Source: UBA11986 sp031402435 (GTDB taxonomy: Bacteria > Bacteroidota > Ignavibacteria > UBA10030 > UBA6906). Taken from it: a DNA stretch of 64,000 nucleotides. Below the pieces are notes generated by a model, which saw only the letters and a program-made list of their open reading frames with translations, did no database searches and was not told the origin of the DNA. Where the stretch lies: assembly GCA_031402435.1 (NCBI GenBank), contig JANNSJ010000029.1, forward strand, positions 46,023 to 110,022, written 5' to 3'. The position numbers were made by a program, and so were the translations under genes. This document shows, in pieces, positions 27,034 to 35,669 of the stretch. Each line of letters starts with the position of its first letter. Position 1 is the stretch's first letter.

Positions 27034-28452
27034 ATGGGCATACTTGATTCGTGGGATTACGATGACGACCCGGAGAATGAGGAGAGGAAGAAAGGTGATG
27101 ACGAGTTCAATCGGTACAAGGACATGCTCAAAGACGGCACCTCCGGAACTTCCAGTGTCGAAGTCCTAGAGGAGTTGGTCAACTATTGTTATGAGAAAGA
27201 GAAGTACGAAGATGCTCTCCATTTTGCAAGCCAATTGTTGGAACTCATACCCTACAGTGCCGACGCATGGCAACGCAAGGGTCTGATTTTCAACAATCTT
27301 CTCAAGTACGACGAAGCCATCGAGTGCTTTAACAAGGCGTTGAGCCTCAATCCCGTTGACCCCGAGCTTCTGTGCAACAAAGGAATCACCCTCGACGATA
27401 TGGGTCGAAATGATGAAGCCCTGCAATGCTTCGATCGGGCGCTTGATATTGATCCCTCCAATGATGATGCGCTCTTTAACAAGGGAATAACACTTGAAAA
27501 AACCGGCCAGTTTGAGGAAGCGGTCCGCATTTTCAGATTTGTCCTTGAAGGAAACCCCAACCACCGCGATGCATCGTATGAGCTTGGCTATTGCTACGAT
27601 TACCTGGACAAGCCCGAGGAGTCTCTGAAGTGCTATGATGAACACCTGAAACTTGACCCGTACAACTACAACGCCTGGTATAACCGTGGGATTGTGCTGA
27701 ACCGGATGGTGATGTATAGTAAGGCCATTGAAAGCTACGATATTTCCCTGGCCATCCATGAGAACTTTCCGGCGGCGTGGTATAACAAGGGGAACGCCTA
27801 TGCAAACATAGGCCGCCTTCACGACGCGCTGCAATGCTACAAGGAAACATTGAGGTTGGATGAGAAGGATGTGCCGGCGTGGCATAATCTCGGGAATGCC
27901 TACGAAGAACTTGGTGAATACGAAGAAGCGATCAAGTGTTTTGGCCAGGCGATACGCCACGACTCTGAACATTATGAATCGTTCTTTGGGCGGGGAAGTT
28001 GCTACGATTCTCTGGAGCAATACCGCAAAGCGCTGAGTGACTACAACAGGGCTCTATCGTTTTGCAAAGACTATGCTGAGCTGTGGTATGCAAAGGCCGA
28101 TCTCCTGTACAACATGGGTCGTATGCGAGAGTCTCTTATCAGTTACCGCATGGTGACAAAACTCGAACCGACGAATGCCGATGCCTGGCTGGATTATGGT
28201 GAAACGCTTCTTGAGCTGGGATACTACAAGCAATCGTTGAAAGCCTTTGAGAAATCCATCGAATCGAACCCGGGCTCTGCCGATCCGTATTACACGAAGG
28301 CAAAAGTGTTGCTCGTCCTCAATCGAACATTTGATGCAATCGAATCGCTCAAGCAATCCTTTGAATTGAATCCGGAGAAGAAAAAAGAATTCGAACTCGA
28401 ATTTCCCGGTGTTCGGTCGCTCAAGGAGTTCAAAAAGCTTTTGAGTAGATGA
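27034..28452 (+). CDS. Large cytoplasmic TPR protein
   Basis: The 472-residue protein consists almost wholly of about twelve tandem TPR units (residues 45-450; for example AWYNKGNAYANIGRLHDALQ) after an acidic N terminus rich in Asp and Glu. There is no signal peptide. It should be a protein-interaction scaffold; the partners are unknown. It is followed by a strong terminator, so it is monocistronic. Confidence 0.85.
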   Translation: MGILDSWDYDDDPENEERKKGDDEFNRYKDMLKDGTSGTSSVEVLEELVNYCYEKEKYEDALHFASQLLELIPYSADAWQRKGLIFNNLLKYDEAIECFNKALSLNPVDPELLCNKGITLDDMGRNDEALQCFDRALDIDPSNDDALFNKGITLEKTGQFEEAVRIFRFVLEGNPNHRDASYELGYCYDYLDKPEESLKCYDEHLKLDPYNYNAWYNRGIVLNRMVMYSKAIESYDISLAIHENFPAAWYNKGNAYANIGRLHDALQCYKETLRLDEKDVPAWHNLGNAYEELGEYEEAIKCFGQAIRHDSEHYESFFGRGSCYDSLEQYRKALSDYNRALSFCKDYAELWYAKADLLYNMGRMRESLISYRMVTKLEPTNADAWLDYGETLLELGYYKQSLKAFEKSIESNPGSADPYYTKAKVLLVLNRTFDAIESLKQSFELNPEKKKEFELEFPGVRSLKEFKKLLSR

Positions 28453-28497
28453 CGTTGGCAGTGGGATTGTTGGTGAGCAGAGAATTTTTTTTACTCT

Positions 28498-28531
28498 ATC
28501 CCGTCGTACAACTCGTGGCGACGGGATTTTG
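28498..28531 (+). terminator. Terminator after the TPR gene
   Basis: Perfect 9-bp stem ATCCCGTCG / CGACGGGAT with a 12-base loop, then TTTT. Confidence 0.85.
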
Positions 28532-28557
28532 TTTACATAATGGTTTGGAGATGAGGG

Positions 28558-28741
28558 ATGCTTTCTCAGGCAGTTCTCGATAAATACGGTGCGCTTCAAA
28601 CAATCCTGCGGGAGATGGGAAGTGTCGTTATTGGATATTCCGGTGGAGTTGACAGTACGCTGCTTGTGAAGGTTGCCATTGACGTTCTCGACTCATAACG
28701 AGGTACTACCGGTTGAGTTGGAGCTCCAATACACCGGTTAG
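28558..28741 (+). pseudogene. larE: larE remnant with central deletion
   Basis: From ATG 28558 a 46-codon frame carries the N terminus of LarE, the ATP-using sulfur-donor enzyme for lactate racemase cofactor synthesis. It includes PP-loop SGGVDST (residues 29-35) and the following helix LLVKVAIDVL, and stops at 28696-28698. In the +1 frame the next 14 codons (28697-28738) read NEVLPVELELQYTG before a stop, which resembles the usual LarE C terminus. About 200 central residues are missing and the halves are out of frame. Loss of function is clear; that the tail belongs to the same gene is inference. Confidence 0.65.
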
Positions 28742-28773
28742 CGCGTCATCAAATTCTCACAGTTCTTCCAGGT

Positions 28774-29067
28774 ATGTCTCTGCCTCGTCTGGTTGTTCTC
28801 GGCACCGGCTTTGGTGCATTCAACCTTGTCAAGCACATCAAGGATGATTACACCGTTATTGTCGTCAGTCCCCGCAACCATTTTTTGTTTACGCCGCTGC
28901 TTCCCAGTACTACTGTTGGTACGCTTGAGTTCCGCAGCATCATTGAACCGATACGACAGGCAAAGAAGAACGTTCTTTTCTATCGCGCAGGAGATCGATA
29001 CCGTGCGTTTGTACTCTTTGACTGGATCAAGACACAGGTATTTGGAAGAGATATCAGTCAGTTCTAA
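28774..29067 (+). pseudogene. ndh: Type II NADH dehydrogenase with in-frame central deletion
   Basis: The 97-codon frame begins as an Ndi1/NDH-2 flavoprotein: dinucleotide site VVLGTGFGAF (7-16), then RNHFLFTPLLPSTTVGTLE (34-52) and RSIIEPIR. At about residue 73 it jumps to the extreme C terminus of the same family (FDWIKTQVFGRDISQF). The NAD site and most of the enzyme, roughly 300 residues, are absent, so it cannot be an active oxidoreductase. It lies 32 bases after the larE remnant. Confidence 0.75.
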
Positions 29068-29113
29068 ATCAATCACCACCATCGCTCACCCGACAACATA
29101 AGGATTGACACGC

Positions 29114-30424
29114 ATGACATCATGGAGATTCCCCCAGGCGTTCTGGGTAGCGAACGTTGTTGAATTGTTCGAGCGCGCATCGTTCTATGCGGTGTTCATC
29201 ACGTTCACACTCTTTCTTTCCAACGTCGTCGGATTTGATGACATCGAGGCAGCCTGGCTGGGAGGCTTCTATGCAGCGGGCATGTATTTTCTGCCGCCGT
29301 TTACCGGAGCCATTGCGGACAAAATGGGATTCCGCAAAGCAATGCTGCTCGCATTTTCGCTGCTTGCGATCGGCTTCTTCGCACTTGGGGCCATGCCGTT
29401 CAAACCGGTTGTTATCCCGGCTGTTGTGCTGTTGATTTGCGGTGGCTCGTTCATCAAGGGGTTGATAACAGGAACCGTTGCAAAAACTTCGACGACCGAC
29501 CAACGTGCACGGGCATTCTCGATCTTCTATGGGATGGTCAATGTCGGATCGTTCTCAGGCAAGTCCATTGCCTATCCGTTGCGACTGAACCTGGGGCTTG
29601 AATACATCAACTACTTTTCTGCCGCACTCTCGTTGCTGGCGGTCGTTGTCGTGTTCCTGTTCTACAAGAATGTCAGCGCTGAAGGTGAGGGCAAGAGCAT
29701 TCGGGAAGTATGGGAGGGGTTTGTTCGTATTGTCTCGAACCCGCGGTTGGTGACGCTGATACTGATTGTGTCCGGATTCTGGATGATCCAACACCAGATG
29801 TACGCGACAATGCCGAAGTATGTCTTGCGTACGGTTGGCCAGCAGGCGTCGCCGGAATGGATTGCGAACGTCAATCCCTTTATCGTTGTCACATTCGTTG
29901 TAATTATCACGCAACTCATGAGAAAGGCACAGGCCATTACATCAATGACCATCGGGATGTTGATCATGCCCCTGTCTGCGCTGTGCATGGCATCGAGTCC
30001 GACATTGGAAGCGCTACTTGGTATATCCGTTTCGCTCCCGTTCGGTCTTTCAGCTCACCCCATCACCATTATGTTGATTACAGGAATAGTGCTGCAAGGA
30101 ATTGCAGAGTGTTTCATCTCCCCCCGTTATCTGGAATTTTTCTCGAAGCAAGCACCAAAGGGGGAAGAAGGCCTGTACCTCGGTTTCGGTCACCTACATT
30201 CGTTCGTAGCGAATCTGCTCGGCTTCGGACTATCGGGATACCTGCTCACGAAGTATTGTCCGGACCCGAAAACGTTGCAACCGGAACAGCTCGCAACGGC
30301 GTACGTTAACGCGAACTACATCTGGTACTACTTTGTTGCAATCGGCTCTCTCTCTGCAATAGCCCTTTTTGTGTACGCTGTGGTGACGAAAAGAATTGAT
30401 GCCCGCAAAGCGGCTGGCGTATAG
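29114..30424 (+). CDS. MFS transporter, POT-like
   Basis: A roughly 436-residue membrane protein with about twelve hydrophobic helices. The N terminus FWVANVVELFERASFYAVF recalls proton-dependent oligopeptide transporters, and the GAIADKMGFRKAML loop is the MFS signature between helices 2 and 3. ATG 29114 with AGGA nine bases upstream is preferred to TTG 29105. Substrate unknown. It lies directly after the ndh remnant and appears intact. Confidence 0.8.
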   Translation: MTSWRFPQAFWVANVVELFERASFYAVFITFTLFLSNVVGFDDIEAAWLGGFYAAGMYFLPPFTGAIADKMGFRKAMLLAFSLLAIGFFALGAMPFKPVVIPAVVLLICGGSFIKGLITGTVAKTSTTDQRARAFSIFYGMVNVGSFSGKSIAYPLRLNLGLEYINYFSAALSLLAVVVVFLFYKNVSAEGEGKSIREVWEGFVRIVSNPRLVTLILIVSGFWMIQHQMYATMPKYVLRTVGQQASPEWIANVNPFIVVTFVVIITQLMRKAQAITSMTIGMLIMPLSALCMASSPTLEALLGISVSLPFGLSAHPITIMLITGIVLQGIAECFISPRYLEFFSKQAPKGEEGLYLGFGHLHSFVANLLGFGLSGYLLTKYCPDPKTLQPEQLATAYVNANYIWYYFVAIGSLSAIALFVYAVVTKRIDARKAAGV

Positions 30425-30450
30425 AATTGGAATACATCTTCGAGAATGCC

Positions 30451-30867
30451 ATGCCCTACAAACGCTTCGATACTGAAATGATTGCCCGACCGGATGATAT
30501 CGACATGAACAATCATGTCCACAACTCAAAGTATATGGACTATGTTTTGTTTGCCAGGTACGACCAGATGGGGAGATGCTACGGCATGGCAATGGACGAA
30601 TTCATTAGACAGGGATGGTTGTGGGTGGTAAAGGTCTGTTACATCGAGTTCAAGCGGCCATTGAATATCGAACAGATCATCGTACGCACGTGGTTGGAAT
30701 CATTTGAGAAGAGCGACGTGAAGGTGGGATTTCAGATTTTCAAGAAACAAGGCATGAAGATTTCCGCCGAAGGCTACTTTATCAACACCATGATTGATCG
30801 AAACACGGGACGTTCAGTTGAAGTCCCTGAACGGGTGATACAACAATATGCGCAGTTTGTCGAATGA
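30451..30867 (+). CDS. Acyl-CoA thioesterase, 4HBT hot-dog family
   Basis: A small hot-dog-fold protein (138 residues from ATG 30451; an in-frame TTG at 30427 would add eight). The active-site loop DDIDMNNHVHNSKYMDY carries the family Asp, Asn and His pattern, and the core helix VKVCYIEFKRPL follows. Members hydrolyse acyl-CoA or acyl-ACP thioesters. It is 26 bases after the transporter gene. Substrate unknown. Confidence 0.85.
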   Translation: MPYKRFDTEMIARPDDIDMNNHVHNSKYMDYVLFARYDQMGRCYGMAMDEFIRQGWLWVVKVCYIEFKRPLNIEQIIVRTWLESFEKSDVKVGFQIFKKQGMKISAEGYFINTMIDRNTGRSVEVPERVIQQYAQFVE

Positions 30868-30888
30868 TGTTGTGAGGAGGAAATTCCG

Positions 30889-31434
30889 ATGATGATGTCC
30901 TTCAAGGTAATTGCATCGACTTCTCTTTGTCTGATTTGTCTTGTGTTGTCATGCAAAGATCAGGGAGGGGAGCCTTCCGAAACCGCCCTACAGATTTCGT
31001 CCGACGGGGAGTTGTTCCACCACATTACTCAAGTTGACCCTTTCGCGTCATATACGTTATTCCCACGTGTTGACTCGGTAACAAGCGGGACATTGAATGG
31101 TTCTACCGCTCACCAACCACTTGTGCGTGTCAGTATGAATGCAAAGGCAATGTCAGCGCTACAACATGATTCGTTGCCCGCAGGCTCCGGCTTCCCGGAC
31201 TGTTCAGTGATTTTCAAACAAATCATGATGGGTGATAGTATTGTGTTGTATGCCGTGATATTGAAGGCAGGCAATAATCCACTCGCAGGTAACGGCTGGC
31301 TTTGGGCGGAATTTAACCCTGACGGCACACCGTTCATTTCACTGACGCGCCGGGGTACGAATTGCGTTGCATGTCATTCTCGCGAGCGAGGACCGCAACA
31401 TGATTTTGTAAGAACATTCGAACGCCAACGATAA
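30889..31434 (+). CDS. Cytochrome P460-like lipoprotein
   Basis: The 181-residue lipoprotein has lipobox VLSC (Cys near residue 22). The body follows the cytochrome P460 pattern: an Ala/Leu VILKAG strand, GNGWLWAEFNPDG near residues 138-150, and one heme c site CVACH followed by DFVRTF near the end. P460 proteins have one modified c-heme in the periplasm and oxidise small nitrogen compounds. The Lys for heme cross-linking cannot be judged by eye. GGAGG supports the first of three ATGs. Confidence 0.7.
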   Translation: MMMSFKVIASTSLCLICLVLSCKDQGGEPSETALQISSDGELFHHITQVDPFASYTLFPRVDSVTSGTLNGSTAHQPLVRVSMNAKAMSALQHDSLPAGSGFPDCSVIFKQIMMGDSIVLYAVILKAGNNPLAGNGWLWAEFNPDGTPFISLTRRGTNCVACHSRERGPQHDFVRTFERQR

Positions 31435-31520
31435 TTGGCGCTCTTCTTCATCTTGCTTCTCGGCGTTGTTTGCTCTATCTTTATCCAATTCTCGTAACAA
31501 TTATTTTATGCTGTGGAACC

Positions 31521-32369
31521 ATGATGCTGCGCTCTGCGTCTGCAATGCTTGGTGTTTTGCTGTTGATGGGATGTTCAGGGAAGGCACCGAAAGGGAAAGT
31601 CGTCTTTCAGTCAAACCGCGATGGCAATTTTGAAATCTATTCGATACAAGACGACGGCGCCAACCTGCAACGGCTCACGAACTCCCCATCGTACGATGTG
31701 TCACCATCCTGGTCGCCGGATGGTTCGCGCATTCTGTTTGCATCGGATCGCGAGGGCAACTGGGATATTTTTTCGATGCGGTCAACCGGCGAGGATGTCA
31801 AACGACTCACGTTCCCTCCGGGGGCGAACACCGCTCCATCGTGGGGGAACGGAGGAACAAAAATTCTCTTTGTTTCGTCACGGGATGCGGTGAGCGGTGA
31901 GTTGTATATGATGAACTCTGATGGAAGCAACGTCGAACGGCTCACTCGGGATTCCACAGTGAAGGACTCGCCAGTAATGACGGAGGATGGAGGCTCGGTG
32001 GTGTTTGCCATCAATGATCGCACGGGGTATTTTATTGCCTCGCTCCGGCTTTCCGACAAATACGTTGCCGGATTGACGCCATCGTCATACAACGCCGCTT
32101 CCCCTAGGATTTCGCCTGACGGCTCGCTCATCCTCTTTTCTGCATCCCATGCAGGCCATACAGGCATTTACACAATGACGCTTACCGGGGAAAACGTCAA
32201 AGATATTACTCCACCCAATGAAGATTGCCGGACGCCATCATGGAGAGGTTCAGCAAGAGAAATTATCTATTCAAAGAACAGAGGATTGTATTCACGTTCT
32301 CTTGATACGCAAAAAGAAGTGACCATTTCGACCAGGGGAGACAGTGCTCCCGATTGGGTGAGTTTCTGA
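31521..32369 (+). CDS. PD40/TolB-like beta-propeller lipoprotein
   Basis: From ATG 31521 the protein has 282 residues; an upstream TTG frame is unlikely. A signal peptide ends in LLMGC, followed by about six blades with the WD40-like PD40 pattern (SPDGSRILFASDREGNWDIF, SPDGSLILFSASHAGHTGIY). Such propellers occur in TolB and in surface-associated lipoproteins. No Pal or TolB N-terminal domain is present. Function unknown. Confidence 0.8.
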   Translation: MMLRSASAMLGVLLLMGCSGKAPKGKVVFQSNRDGNFEIYSIQDDGANLQRLTNSPSYDVSPSWSPDGSRILFASDREGNWDIFSMRSTGEDVKRLTFPPGANTAPSWGNGGTKILFVSSRDAVSGELYMMNSDGSNVERLTRDSTVKDSPVMTEDGGSVVFAINDRTGYFIASLRLSDKYVAGLTPSSYNAASPRISPDGSLILFSASHAGHTGIYTMTLTGENVKDITPPNEDCRTPSWRGSAREIIYSKNRGLYSRSLDTQKEVTISTRGDSAPDWVSF

Positions 32370-32394
32370 TCTCAGCATCTTTGATTTTCTTCCC

Positions 32395-33234
32395 ATGAGC
32401 TTTTACAACAGACTTCGTGCAATCCAGAAGAAGAACAACAGCCTGTTGTGCGTTGGCCTTGATCCCGATATCAAAAAACTTCCCCGGCATCTGCTTGACC
32501 ACAAGGACCCAGTAGGTGAGTTCTGTCGCGGCATCATCGAAGCTACACGTGATCTTGTGTGTGCGTACAAGTTGAATCTTGCATTCTTCGAAGCGCTTGG
32601 AGAACGGAGCTGGTCAACAATTCATCGGGTGCTCTCCTGCGTTCCCCCGGAGGTTGTCACCATCGGCGATGCGAAGCGGGGCGACATAGGCAATACGGCG
32701 GAGATGTACGCACGGTCTTTGCTTGAGGATTTCAAGTTCAGTGCTTCAACAGTGAATGCCTACATGGGAAAGGATTCTGTTCTTCCGTTTATCAACGACC
32801 CCGAGAGGGGAGCGTTTGTTCTGGCACTAACGTCGAATCAAGGAGCCAAGGATTTTCAGTATCTGAAGGTGAACGGGAAGCCCCTCTACGAACGTGTCAT
32901 TGCACGGACGAAGAAATGGAACGACAATGAAAACGTCGGCTTCGTTGTTGGTGCAACACGTCCTTCGCAGTTGAAGCGTGTGCGGCAACTTGCTCCCGAG
33001 ATGCCGTTACTCATTCCGGGAGTGGGTGCGCAGGGTGGCGATCTCACGCTTGCCGTGCGATACGGTTCCGACAAACACGGAGAGATGGCAGTCATCAATG
33101 CAAGCAGGAGCATTATCTACGCTTCGGGAGGTGAAGACTTTGCAGAAGCGGCGCGCCGTGCAGCGTTTGCGATGAGAAATGAAATGAATTCCTGCCGCGA
33201 AAAATATTGTGACCTTCCAGTGAAGTCTCCGTAG
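32395..33234 (+). CDS. pyrF: Orotidine 5'-phosphate decarboxylase (type 2)
   Basis: The 279-residue enzyme decarboxylates OMP to UMP. The type 2 family signature is the catalytic DAKRGDIGNTAE near residues 95-106, with CVGLDPD near the start and PGVGAQGGD at the phosphate site. It is longer than the 230-residue type 1 enzyme, as usual for type 2. No other pyr gene is nearby. Confidence 0.94.
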   Translation: MSFYNRLRAIQKKNNSLLCVGLDPDIKKLPRHLLDHKDPVGEFCRGIIEATRDLVCAYKLNLAFFEALGERSWSTIHRVLSCVPPEVVTIGDAKRGDIGNTAEMYARSLLEDFKFSASTVNAYMGKDSVLPFINDPERGAFVLALTSNQGAKDFQYLKVNGKPLYERVIARTKKWNDNENVGFVVGATRPSQLKRVRQLAPEMPLLIPGVGAQGGDLTLAVRYGSDKHGEMAVINASRSIIYASGGEDFAEAARRAAFAMRNEMNSCREKYCDLPVKSP

Positions 33235-33264
33235 TCACCCGTACATCGTGAATGGAGGACGTTC

Positions 33265-34773
33265 ATGAAAGCACCGCATATCCCCGAGCAATTCATTCGC
33301 CAGATCTGGCAGCATCAACGGTTCACCGCAACACACCTTCACACGTCCGACGGCCGGAAGGTGGAAGTTCTCTCTCCCGGCATATCAAACATTGACGGCG
33401 GGCCCGACTTTACCAACGCCCGTATCCGCATCGGCAATATCACGTTTTATGGCGACGTGGAATTGCATCAGGATGCTGACGAATGGGTTTCCCATCTCCA
33501 TCAAAACGACCAGCATTATAATCGTGTGATCCTCCACGTGGTTCTGACTGCTCGTCCTCTCGCACCGCCGGCACGGACAGCAAGCAAGCGACACCTTCCG
33601 CTCCTGGTTCTTCACCCGTACCTTGATGACACGCTTCGCGCCGTATGGATGAAGGCGATCTCCGATGAACGCGATGATCATCGTAAAACAATTCCCTGCT
33701 ATACTCTCAACGACGAAGTACCTGCCGACCTTATGGATCGCTGGATTGAGCGGTTGGCGCACGAGCGCATGGAATTGAAAATCCGTCGATTTGAAGAACG
33801 TCTCAAAGAACTTATTGACGAACGAAAGCTCGTCATTCGTGAGCCGTATCCACGGTACTATGGAAACCCGGATGAAATCCCTCCGCCGACGAGAGAATAC
33901 ACACGACGGGACTACGCGAACAGATCGTTGTGGGAACAACTACTCTACGAAGCGATCATGGAAGGGCTTGGATATTCCAAGAACACGGAGCCGTTTCTGA
34001 TTCTTGCCCGGTCAATGCGACTGAGCGTACTGCGTCAACACGATCTGGAGGATACCGGTACCGTTATGGCCTTGCTGTTCGGTGTAGCAGGATTGCTTCC
34101 CTCAGAACGATTGCTCTCTGATAAAGATGCGCGCCTGTATGTTCGTGCATTGCGCCATCGTTGGAAAGTTCTTCGCCCTTCGTTCAAGGGACGTATGCTT
34201 CAGCCGGGCGATTGGCTTTTCTTCCGGTTGCGACCGTCAAACTTTCCAACCGCAAGACTGGCTTCAATGTGCTTCCTCGTTTCTGCCATGTTTGGCGAAG
34301 ATGGATTCCGGTCTCTTATTTCCAGTGTTAAGAAGGATGGCATCACAAGTCGAGAACGTCTTGAGTCCTGCCGTGCCATGTTCACAATAACGCCGGATGA
34401 GTTCTGGCAGCATCACTATCGTCTTGACCAGCGACCGTCTTCGATGGGACTGTCGATTGGATCAGAGCGCATCAACGACCTTCTCGTGAACGGCGTTCTG
34501 CCCATCGTATTGTTGTATGCTCGTCTGTTCAAAGATCAGAACGTTCGGACAAATGCTCTCAAGATGCTTGAATCACTTCCCTCGCCACAAAAGAATTCCA
34601 TTACCCGTTTGTTGCAGCAACAACTGCTCAAAAAGAAAGCGCGGTTCACTTCTGCATTCGCGCAGCAGGGCGGGATTCATCTTTTTAAATTCTTCTGCGC
34701 ACCGGTCAGATGCGCCGAGTGTGAGATAGGAAGGCATCTCGACATTACCTCTAGTAGTCGATCCGAAGAGTGA
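33265..34773 (+). CDS. DUF2851 family protein
   Basis: The 502-residue protein begins with the DUF2851 hallmark: IWQHQRF, then EVLSPGISNIDGGPDFTNARI and GDVELHQDADEW, near residues 10-75. The C-terminal half is helical and ends with Cys residues in CAPVRCAECEIG, which could bind metal. There is no signal peptide or membrane helix. The family is common in Bacteroidota and Chlorobi and has no established function. GGAGGA upstream supports ATG 33265. Confidence 0.88.
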   Translation: MKAPHIPEQFIRQIWQHQRFTATHLHTSDGRKVEVLSPGISNIDGGPDFTNARIRIGNITFYGDVELHQDADEWVSHLHQNDQHYNRVILHVVLTARPLAPPARTASKRHLPLLVLHPYLDDTLRAVWMKAISDERDDHRKTIPCYTLNDEVPADLMDRWIERLAHERMELKIRRFEERLKELIDERKLVIREPYPRYYGNPDEIPPPTREYTRRDYANRSLWEQLLYEAIMEGLGYSKNTEPFLILARSMRLSVLRQHDLEDTGTVMALLFGVAGLLPSERLLSDKDARLYVRALRHRWKVLRPSFKGRMLQPGDWLFFRLRPSNFPTARLASMCFLVSAMFGEDGFRSLISSVKKDGITSRERLESCRAMFTITPDEFWQHHYRLDQRPSSMGLSIGSERINDLLVNGVLPIVLLYARLFKDQNVRTNALKMLESLPSPQKNSITRLLQQQLLKKKARFTSAFAQQGGIHLFKFFCAPVRCAECEIGRHLDITSSSRSEE

Positions 34774-34793
34774 TGAAGCCAGTCTGTCGCGGC

Positions 34794-34822
34794 TTGTATT
34801 TCTTCCCCTGACTCCCTATATT
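34794..34822 (+). promoter_or_regulatory. Sigma-70 promoter of etfB-etfA
   Basis: TTGTAT (34794-34799), 17 bases, TATATT (34817-34822); predicted start near 34829, leader of about 33 bases. Confidence 0.55.
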
Positions 34823-34861
34823 TACCCCATAGAACGTATCATTTCACACGAACGAGATATC

Positions 34862-35608
34862 ATGAACATCGTTGTCTGTGTTAATCACGTCCCTGACACT
34901 GAAACAAAAATCAAAGTTGCGGAAGACAACCTCGCTATTGACAAGGCGGGCGTCAACTATATGCTCAGCCCGTATGATGAATTTGCAATCGAAGAAGGCT
35001 TGAGGATTCGCGAGAAGTTCAAGGGCGAAGTCGTGGCAATCAGTCTCGGTGGTGATACGCACAAGGAAACGTTGCGCAAAGCATTGGCGATGGGCGTTGA
35101 TAAAGCGGTGCTATTGAAGGATGACGGCGTACGGGATTCGTTTGCTGTTGCCTTTGGACTTGCTGAAGAAATCAGACTGCGGAATCCCGATGTGGTGTTG
35201 TTCGGGAAGCAATCCATTGACTACGACGATGCTCAAGTGGGAACGCTGGTTGCAGAGATGCTCAGCCTTCCATCTGTTGCCGTTGTCGTGAAGCTTGATA
35301 TTCAGGAAGGAAAAGCTGTGTGTGAGCGCGAGATTGAGGGTGGGCACGAGGTTGTCGAGACAAAGCTTCCGGCAGTGTTTCTGGCGCAGAAAGGATTGAA
35401 CGAACCACGGTATCCTTCACTGAAAGGTATTATGTCGGCGAAGAGCAAGCCGATTGAGGAAAAACCTGCGGCACCCACTGAAATACGCGTCGAAATAGTG
35501 CAGATGAAGAAGCCGCCGGCGAAAGGTGCAGGGAAGATCCTCGGTACCGATAAATCCGCTGTACCCGAACTTATCCGCCTACTTCACGAAGAGGCAAAAG
35601 TGATTTAG
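34862..35608 (+). CDS. etfB: Electron transfer flavoprotein subunit beta
   Basis: The 248-residue EtfB forms a heterodimer with EtfA and binds AMP. Family landmarks are NIVVCVNHVPDTE at the N terminus, YMLSPYDEFAIEEGLR, VVLFGKQSIDYDDAQVG and AVFLAQKGLNEPRYPSLKGIM. ETF carries electrons from acyl-CoA and similar dehydrogenases. No dehydrogenase or ETF-quinone oxidoreductase lies in the window. etfA follows after 61 bases. Confidence 0.95.
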   Translation: MNIVVCVNHVPDTETKIKVAEDNLAIDKAGVNYMLSPYDEFAIEEGLRIREKFKGEVVAISLGGDTHKETLRKALAMGVDKAVLLKDDGVRDSFAVAFGLAEEIRLRNPDVVLFGKQSIDYDDAQVGTLVAEMLSLPSVAVVVKLDIQEGKAVCEREIEGGHEVVETKLPAVFLAQKGLNEPRYPSLKGIMSAKSKPIEEKPAAPTEIRVEIVQMKKPPAKGAGKILGTDKSAVPELIRLLHEEAKVI

Positions 35609-35669
35609 TTGCCGGATACGGCAGCCGTTCAGAGACCATAGTTTTTCAACAAGAATCATAACGGATACA

